DNA of 18,548 bases from positions 1 through 18,548 of the forward strand of contig DASSKF010000171.1 in the NCBI GenBank assembly GCA_035690725.1, in the 5' to 3' direction. The DNA comes from DASSKF01 sp035690725 (GTDB lineage: Bacteria > Actinomycetota > Actinomycetes > Actinomycetales > Dermatophilaceae). Positions 14,033-18,548 of the stretch are shown here, one piece after another; the first letter of the stretch is position 1, and every line of letters starts with the position of its first letter. Position numbers and translations under genes: made by a program. The notes under the pieces were generated by a model that worked only from the letters and a program-made list of their open reading frames with translations, ran no database searches and had not been told where the DNA came from.

Positions 14033-15499
14033 ATGCCGTCCCCCCGCGTGTCCGCCGCCCGGCTCGCCTCCCTGCTGCCCGCCCCCGCCGTCGGGCCGCC
14101 CGGCGAGGGGCCGGCATACCAGTCGCTCGCGGACGGCATCCGGCTGCTGGTCGCCGACGGCCGGCTCCTGCACGGGACGCGGCTGCCCAGCGAGCGCGAG
14201 CTGACGGCCGCGCTGCCCGTCAGCCGCACCACGGTGGCCCGCGCGTATGCCGAGCTGCGCGAGCGCGGGTACCTCACCTCCCGTCGCGGGTCGGGCAGCC
14301 TCGCCACGGTCCCCGGCGGGCCGCAGCCGGGCACCGCCAACGTGCTGCACCCGACCGAGGAGTCCGCCGGCCTGCTCGACCTCAGCTACGCGGCGCCGAC
14401 CGCGGGGGTGGGCGCGCTGGCGGCCTACGAGGCGGCGATCGAGCAGCTCCCGCGACACCTGTGCGGCACCGGCTACCACCCTGCGGGGCTGCCGCTGCTG
14501 CGGGAGGCGCTGGCCGCGCGGTTCACCGGACGCGGGCTCCCGACCGACCCCGACCAGGTCATCGTCACGAGCGGGGCCGTGGCCGCCACCGCGGTGGCGG
14601 CCCAGGCGCTGCTGGGCACCGGCGACCGCGTGCTGGTGGAGAGCCCCGGCTACCCCAACGCCCTCGCCACGCTGCGCCGCAAGGGGGCGCGGCTGGTGGG
14701 CGTGCCGGTCGGGCAGGACGGCCTCGACCTCGACGCGCTGGGTGAGCTGGCGGGCCACGGGCGTGGGCCCCGTGCGGCGGCCGCGGTCCTGGTGCCGGAC
14801 TTCCAGAACCCGACCGGCTCGCTGATGTCCGAGGCGGACCGGCAGGTCGTCGCCCACGCGCTGCGGCGGGCCGGCGCGGTGCCCGTGGTCGACGAGACGA
14901 TGGTCGACGTCGGGCTGGACGTGACCGAGATGCCCCGGCCGTTCGGCACCTTCGCGCACGAGGCCGTGACGGTGGGCAGCGCGAGCAAGAGCTACTGGGG
15001 CGGCCTGCGGGTCGGCTGGATGCGGGTGCCGAGGCCGCAGGTCGGGCGGTTCCTCGAGGCCCGCGTCAGCCTCGACCTCGGCTCACCCGTGCTCGAGCAG
15101 CTGGTCGTCACCGAGCTGCTGCGGATGGGCGAGCCGCTGCTCGAGGCGCGGCGGGGGGAGCTGCGCCGGCGCCGGGCCGTACTGCGGCAGGCCCTGGCCG
15201 AGCAGCTGCCGGAGTGGGAGGCGCCCCGGCCCCCGGGCGGGCTGACGCTCTGGTGCCGGCTGCCGGAGCCGCGGTCGACGGCCCTGGCGGTCGCGGCCGA
15301 GCGGCACGGCGCGCTCATCGCCCCCGGCTCGTCGTTCGCGGTCGACGGGAAGGGCCTGGAGCGGTTCCTGCGCGTGCCGTACACCCTGGACGAGGAGGCG
15401 CTGCGCGACGCTGTCGGTGCGCTCGGCCGGGCGTGGGAGCACGCGCAGGGGCCGGGCGCCTCCCGGACGCGTCGGGGTCGTCGCCCGATGGTCGCCTGA
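14033..15499 (+). CDS. MocR-family transcriptional regulator (GntR wHTH plus aminotransferase-like domain)
   Basis: This 488-residue protein joins a GntR winged helix to a fold-type I PLP domain. The N-terminal part has YQSLADGIRLLVADGRL, LPSERELTAALPVSRTTVARAY (51-72) and GYLTSRRGSGSL (79-90). The PLP domain (about 115-470) keeps the cofactor residues: N259 in FQNPTG, D287 in VVDET, Schiff-base Lys319 in GSASKSYWGGLRVGW, and Arg447 near the C-terminus. MocR proteins use PLP and an amine or vitamer ligand as a signal and rarely catalyse transamination. The ATG at 14033 lacks a clear ribosome-binding site. The gene is divergent from yczE across a repeat-rich spacer, matching the YczR subgroup. 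The ligand is unknown. It converges with the LCP gene. Confidence 0.94.
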   Translation: MPSPRVSAARLASLLPAPAVGPPGEGPAYQSLADGIRLLVADGRLLHGTRLPSERELTAALPVSRTTVARAYAELRERGYLTSRRGSGSLATVPGGPQPGTANVLHPTEESAGLLDLSYAAPTAGVGALAAYEAAIEQLPRHLCGTGYHPAGLPLLREALAARFTGRGLPTDPDQVIVTSGAVAATAVAAQALLGTGDRVLVESPGYPNALATLRRKGARLVGVPVGQDGLDLDALGELAGHGRGPRAAAAVLVPDFQNPTGSLMSEADRQVVAHALRRAGAVPVVDETMVDVGLDVTEMPRPFGTFAHEAVTVGSASKSYWGGLRVGWMRVPRPQVGRFLEARVSLDLGSPVLEQLVVTELLRMGEPLLEARRGELRRRRAVLRQALAEQLPEWEAPRPPGGLTLWCRLPEPRSTALAVAAERHGALIAPGSSFAVDGKGLERFLRVPYTLDEEALRDAVGALGRAWEHAQGPGASRTRRGRRPMVA

Positions 15500-15500
15500 G

Positions 15501-15525
15501 GGCCCGGCCGGCACCGGACCGGGCT
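15501..15525. terminator. Weak hairpin between convergent mocR and LCP genes
   Basis: GCCCGG (15502-15507) can pair with CCGGGC (15519-15524), extended by one G-T wobble, around an 11-base GC-rich loop. It lies in the 36-base gap between two convergent stops, where a bidirectional terminator is expected. No T-run is present and the stem is short. Confidence 0.35.
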
Positions 15526-15535
15526 GGCCGCCGGC

Positions 15536-16750
15536 TCAGGACAGGTCGCCGTCGCGCAGGTCGTGGAAGAGGCGCCGGGCCGCCCGGTCCAGGAGCACCA
15601 CCGACTGCCCGTCACGCGTGCCGAACCCCCCGGTCGCCACCTCGTTGTCCACCTTGGCCGGCTTCACGGTGAACACGTGGGCGGCCAGGGTGAGCACCTG
15701 CTGCGGGGACAGGTCGGTGCTGACGCGCGGTCCCAGCTCGTGGAGGTATTGCGGCAGCTTCTCCGGACCACCGGCGCGGACCATCGCCGCGCCGGCGAGC
15801 AGCAGCCAGCCCTGGTTGCGGGAGCGCCCGAAGTCGCCGTCCGGCAACGACTTCCGCTCGCGGGCGTAGGCAAGTGCCTGGTCACCGTCGAGGGTCTGCC
15901 TCCCCTTCTCCACGTGCGCGCCCGAGTTGTGGTTCGTCGGGTCGATCACGGTCTTGGGGGCGTCGAACGGCAGGCCGCCGAACGCGTCGATGGCGTGGCG
16001 GAAGCCGACGAACCCGGTCAGCAGGTAGCCCTCGACCGGCAGGTCGGTCACCCGTCGGACCGTCTTCAGCTCCGCCTCCGGCCCGCCGTAGGCCATGGCC
16101 GAGTTGATCTTGCCCTCTCCCCCGGTCGCAAGCGGCACCCAGGAGTCCCGAGGTATGCCGACCAGCCCCGCGCCGCCGCGGCCGTCCAGTCCGAGGACGT
16201 GCAGGCTGTCAGCGCGGGAGCGGGAGACCTTGTCGCCGTGCGAGACCCGGGCGTCGGAGCCCATCAGCAGCACGTGCCGGGTGCCGCCCAGCTGGGGCTT
16301 GCGGATCTTCATCGACGGCCACCAGCCGCCGACGACGCGCCAGCCGTCCTGGCCGCGCACGGCGAGGGTCACGTCCCGGTGCGCGGCGACGACCCCGACC
16401 CTGGTGCCCTTCCAGCGGGCCACGTCTCCCTCGGCCTCGACCCGGCCGTTCGAGGGGCCGCGCTCGCGCAGGGCCGAGCGCAGGTGAGCCGGGGCAGGGA
16501 CCTGCTTGCCGGCATACAGCCGGCGCACGACGGTGGCCAGGCCGTCGGGAACGCCGCCCACGCGCACCCGGGGTTGCTTCTTGGTGCTGGGCGTCGGCGT
16601 GCTGCTCGGCGAGGACGCGCTCGATGTCGGGCTGCTGCTGCTCGCGCCGGCCGAGCTGTCCGAGGAGGTGCAGCCGCTCACGGCGACGGCCAGCGCCAGG
16701 CCGGCGACCGCGGCCGAGCGGGTCACGGTGCGGGGTGTCGTTGCGGGCAC
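15536..16750 (-). CDS. LytR-CpsA-Psr (LCP) family protein with lipoprotein signal
   Basis: This 404-residue protein carries an LCP domain, the family that attaches teichoic acids, arabinogalactan or capsule from lipid carriers to peptidoglycan. LCP landmarks are LLMGSDAR (161-168), SRADSLHVLGLD (178-189), GIPRDSWV (198-205), GKINSAMAYGG (213-223) and ALAYARER plus the DFGRSRNQ arm (292-299, 306-313). These supply the Arg/Asp residues that bind the pyrophosphate lipid. The N-terminus has a lipobox VSGC (Cys27) followed by a roughly 30-residue Ser/Thr/Pro linker, instead of the usual membrane helix anchor. A region of about 85 residues (60-145) precedes the LCP core. I start at GTG 16750, six bases after TACCGT; GTG 16756 is possible. 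Frames further upstream belong to other genes. Confidence 0.92.
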   Translation of the reverse strand: MPATTPRTVTRSAAVAGLALAVAVSGCTSSDSSAGASSSSPTSSASSPSSTPTPSTKKQPRVRVGGVPDGLATVVRRLYAGKQVPAPAHLRSALRERGPSNGRVEAEGDVARWKGTRVGVVAAHRDVTLAVRGQDGWRVVGGWWPSMKIRKPQLGGTRHVLLMGSDARVSHGDKVSRSRADSLHVLGLDGRGGAGLVGIPRDSWVPLATGGEGKINSAMAYGGPEAELKTVRRVTDLPVEGYLLTGFVGFRHAIDAFGGLPFDAPKTVIDPTNHNSGAHVEKGRQTLDGDQALAYARERKSLPDGDFGRSRNQGWLLLAGAAMVRAGGPEKLPQYLHELGPRVSTDLSPQQVLTLAAHVFTVKPAKVDNEVATGGFGTRDGQSVVLLDRAARRLFHDLRDGDLS

Positions 16751-16756
16751 CGGCAC

Positions 16757-16762
16757 ACGGTA
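16757..16762 (-). promoter_or_regulatory. Candidate -10 element for the LCP gene
   Basis: TACCGT on the minus strand ends six bases before the GTG at 16750, with no ribosome-binding site. It is the same hexamer seen before argA and the GH4 gene. Confidence 0.5.
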
Positions 16763-16806
16763 GACGACGTTCCCGCACGAACGCGCCCGCAGGGCACGGC
16801 CCACCC

Positions 16807-17181
16807 TCAGCGGTAGCGGAACCCGTCGAGGAACCGGCGGAACACGCCACCCTTGGGCGGCAGGGGCTGCCGCGGCGCGGGCGCGCTCCTGCGCTGGGAC
16901 GCGACCGGCTGGTCGTAATCGGTGCGGACGATCGCGTCGACCACCTGCGCCTCGGTGAAGTGCTCCGACCCGTCGATGACGGGGACGAACCCGACGAGCA
17001 CGCCGTCGCGCATCACCTGAGCCTCCAGCCCGGCCGTGCCGTCGGAGTCCCAGGTCGCCTGGCGGCCCCGGGACAGCTTCACGTTCACCCCGAACTGGTG
17101 GACGCCGACGCGCGCCAGCTCGGCGTTCGTGCCCTTGGCGCGCAGGGCGTCGACGACACGGCGGGCCCTGTTCTCCTCCAT
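16807..17181 (-). CDS. Hypothetical protein, 124 residues
   Basis: The ATG at 17181 opens a frame starting MEENRARRVVDALRAKGTNA. A beta-rich middle follows: GVHQFGVNVKLSRGRQATW, then GLEAQVMRDGVLVGFVPVI, then an acidic helix HFTEAQVVDAIVRTDYDQ. The last 30 residues are a basic, Pro-rich tail ending FRRFLDGFRYR. There is no signal peptide or membrane segment, so it should be cytoplasmic. I recognise no family and propose no function. TACGCT lies nine bases before the ATG, so the message would have almost no leader. It is transcribed toward the LCP gene, 56 bases before its start, and is divergent from the M20 amidohydrolase. The longer open frame upstream is low-complexity and antisense to that gene. 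Confidence 0.75.
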   Translation of the reverse strand: MEENRARRVVDALRAKGTNAELARVGVHQFGVNVKLSRGRQATWDSDGTAGLEAQVMRDGVLVGFVPVIDGSEHFTEAQVVDAIVRTDYDQPVASQRRSAPAPRQPLPPKGGVFRRFLDGFRYR

Positions 17182-17190
17182 GGCGCCCGC

Positions 17191-17196
17191 AGCGTA
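17191..17196 (-). promoter_or_regulatory. Candidate -10 element for the 124-residue protein gene
   Basis: TACGCT on the minus strand ends nine bases before the ATG at 17181, which would leave a leader of about zero to two bases. The match to TANNNT is exact, but the spacing is slightly longer than at the other genes. Confidence 0.4.
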
Positions 17197-17287
17197 CCGG
17201 CTGCCGCTGGGAGCGCGCTGCCGCCCGACGCGCGGGACACCCCGCCCGGGGGCACACTGCGAGGAACGGCACCACGTCGGTCGCAGC

Positions 17288-17297
17288 GGAGGAGGAG
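17288..17297 (+). promoter_or_regulatory. Ribosome-binding site of the M20 amidohydrolase gene
   Basis: GGAGGAGGAG ends three bases before the ATG at 17301; its AGGAGG core is five bases away. This fixes the start and contrasts with the leaderless genes nearby. Confidence 0.75.
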
Positions 17298-17300
17298 TCG

Positions 17301-18548
17301 ATGACGGCTGCCGGGAGCGTGCTGGACGGCCTCGAGCAGGTGCGGCCAGGGCAGGAGGAGCTCTACCGGGACCTGCACAGCCATCCGGAGCTGTCGCACC
17401 AGGAGCACCGCACCGCGGCACGGGTCGCCGAGCTGCTGCGGGGGAGCGACCGCGTGCAGGTGCACGAGGGCGTCGGCGGCACGGGTGTCGTCGGCGTGCT
17501 GCGCAACGGGGACGGCCCGGTGGTGCTGCTGCGCGCCGACATGGACGCCCTCCCTGTCCGCGAGGCGAGCGGCGTGCCCTACGCCAGTACCGCCACGACG
17601 TCCGTGGACGGCACCGAGATCCCGGTGGCCCACGCCTGCGGGCACGACGTGCACGTCGCCTGCCTGGTCGGCGCCACGACCCTGCTGGCGCAGGCGACCG
17701 ACCAGTGGCGGGGGACGCTGGTGGCGCTCTTCCAGCCGGCCGAGGAGACCGGCGACGGCGCGCGCGGGATGGTGGACGACCACCTGGTCGACCTCCTGCC
17801 CGGCGTGGACGTCGCCTTCGCCCAGCACGTGCTGCCGTTCCCCGCGGGCGTCGTCGGCACCCATCCCGGCCCGGTCCTCTCCGCCGCCGACAGCATGCGG
17901 GTCACCCTGCACGGGCGCGGAGGGCACGGCTCCATGCCGCAGGCCACCGTCGACCCGGTCGTGCTCGCCGCGAGCATCGTGGTGCGGCTGCAGACGGTCG
18001 TATCCCGCGAGGTCGCACCGACGGAGACCGCCGTGCTCACGGTCGGCAGCCTCCAAGCGGGCACCAAGAGCAACGTCATCCCCGAGCAGGCCGAGCTGCA
18101 GCTCAACATCCGGACCTACAGCGAGCAGACGCGGCAGGACATGCTGGATGCGGTGCGGCGCATCGTCACCGCGGAGTGCCGGGCTGCCGACTGTCCGCAG
18201 GAGCCGGAGTTCGAGCTGTCCGACCGCTTCCCGCTGACGGACAACGACACGGCCACGACCCTCCGGGTCGCGGAGGCCTTCGGCGCGTTCTTCGGTGACC
18301 GCGCCCGGGAGATGGGTCAGCAGACGGCCAGCGAGGACTTCAGCGACCTCCCGGCGGCCCTGGGGGTGCCGTACACCTACTGGGGCATCGGCGGTATCGA
18401 CCCCGAGACCTACCGCAGGGCCGAGGAGGCGGGCCGCGTCTCCCAGGACGTGCCCGTCAACCACTCGGCCACCTTCGCGCCGGTCATCCAGCCCACCCTG
18501 GACACCGGGACCCGGGCACTGGTGGTCGCCGCGCTGGCCTGGCTCGGC
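17301..18548 (+). CDS. M20D-family metallo-amidohydrolase, 3'-truncated
   Basis: The ATG at 17301 opens 416 codons that run to the window edge without a stop; M20D enzymes are usually about 390-430 residues, so little is missing. Metal-binding landmarks are C113 and H115 in HACGHDVH, E148-E149 in FQPAEETGDGARGM, H176 in FAQHVLPF, and H388 in PVNHSATFAP near the C-terminus. The lid-domain signature GRGGHGSMPQ lies at 205-214. The family cleaves N-acyl amino acids, hippurate or IAA conjugates; AmiA/HipO-type N-acyl-amino-acid hydrolysis is the best general guess, and the exact substrate is unknown. There is no signal peptide, so it should be cytoplasmic. The start is fixed by GGAGGAGGAG. It is divergent from the 124-residue hypothetical gene. 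Confidence 0.93.
   Translation, partial: MTAAGSVLDGLEQVRPGQEELYRDLHSHPELSHQEHRTAARVAELLRGSDRVQVHEGVGGTGVVGVLRNGDGPVVLLRADMDALPVREASGVPYASTATTSVDGTEIPVAHACGHDVHVACLVGATTLLAQATDQWRGTLVALFQPAEETGDGARGMVDDHLVDLLPGVDVAFAQHVLPFPAGVVGTHPGPVLSAADSMRVTLHGRGGHGSMPQATVDPVVLAASIVVRLQTVVSREVAPTETAVLTVGSLQAGTKSNVIPEQAELQLNIRTYSEQTRQDMLDAVRRIVTAECRAADCPQEPEFELSDRFPLTDNDTATTLRVAEAFGAFFGDRAREMGQQTASEDFSDLPAALGVPYTYWGIGGIDPETYRRAEEAGRVSQDVPVNHSATFAPVIQPTLDTGTRALVVAALAWLG

Noticed and set aside
17085..18464. 459-codon minus-strand frame at the right end
   Set aside because: It is antisense to the M20 amidohydrolase, whose metal ligands are intact in the plus-strand frame starting at 17301.

Overview
This is a very GC-rich chromosomal stretch from an actinobacterium. 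GTG starts are common, third codon positions are almost always G or C, and several neighbouring genes overlap by GTGA. The radA-disA-mutY order, the short mycobacterial-type ArgA, the MsiK-dependent style of ABC sugar importer and the MocR/YczE pair all suit Actinomycetota. My best guess is Micrococcales, near Intrasporangiaceae/Dermatophilaceae; the family-level placement is an inference. I see no rRNA, tRNA, CRISPR array, insertion sequence or phage gene, and no gene-free stretch longer than 300 bases.

Layout. Bases 2-1654 (+): the end of a conserved hypothetical gene, translationally coupled to a class I methyltransferase, then a HIT-family hydrolase. A SCO1/SenC lipoprotein (1671-2504, -) faces it. 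Divergent from that is a genome-integrity block (2629-6098, +): RadA, the c-di-AMP synthase DisA and the adenine glycosylase MutY. Next is a sugar-use locus (6148-12443): gluconokinase and a family GH4 6-phospho-glycosidase on the minus strand, divergent from a PfkB kinase, a sugar-binding lipoprotein and two CUT1 permeases. Then come ArgA (-), a small hypothetical ORF (-) and a YczE-type membrane protein (-). The YczE gene is divergent from a MocR regulator (14033-15499, +). The window ends with an LCP-family cell-wall lipoprotein (-), an unknown 124-residue protein (-) and a 3'-truncated M20 amidohydrolase (+).

How the genes work together. In the sugar locus the ABC importer probably brings in an unphosphorylated oligosaccharide. 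The PfkB kinase could phosphorylate it inside the cell, and GH4 could then cleave the phosphorylated product. That would replace the PTS step normally paired with GH4. The gene set resembles the Streptomyces csn (chitosan-oligosaccharide) operon as I recall it, but it is rearranged and has no local regulator or ATPase. The adjacent gluconokinase allows an alternative aldobionate substrate.

Regulatory signals. Many transcription-unit heads carry TANNNT six to nine bases before the start codon, which predicts leaderless mRNAs and decided several starts here. An 18-bp dyad sits on the gntK -10 element. A near-symmetric pair of -10 elements separates the GH4 and kinase genes. GTGGCC repeats lie between yczE and mocR, and a perfect hairpin lies in the disA leader. 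The heptamer GGCATAC/GTATGCC recurs nine times in different reading frames and looks enriched at the DNA level.
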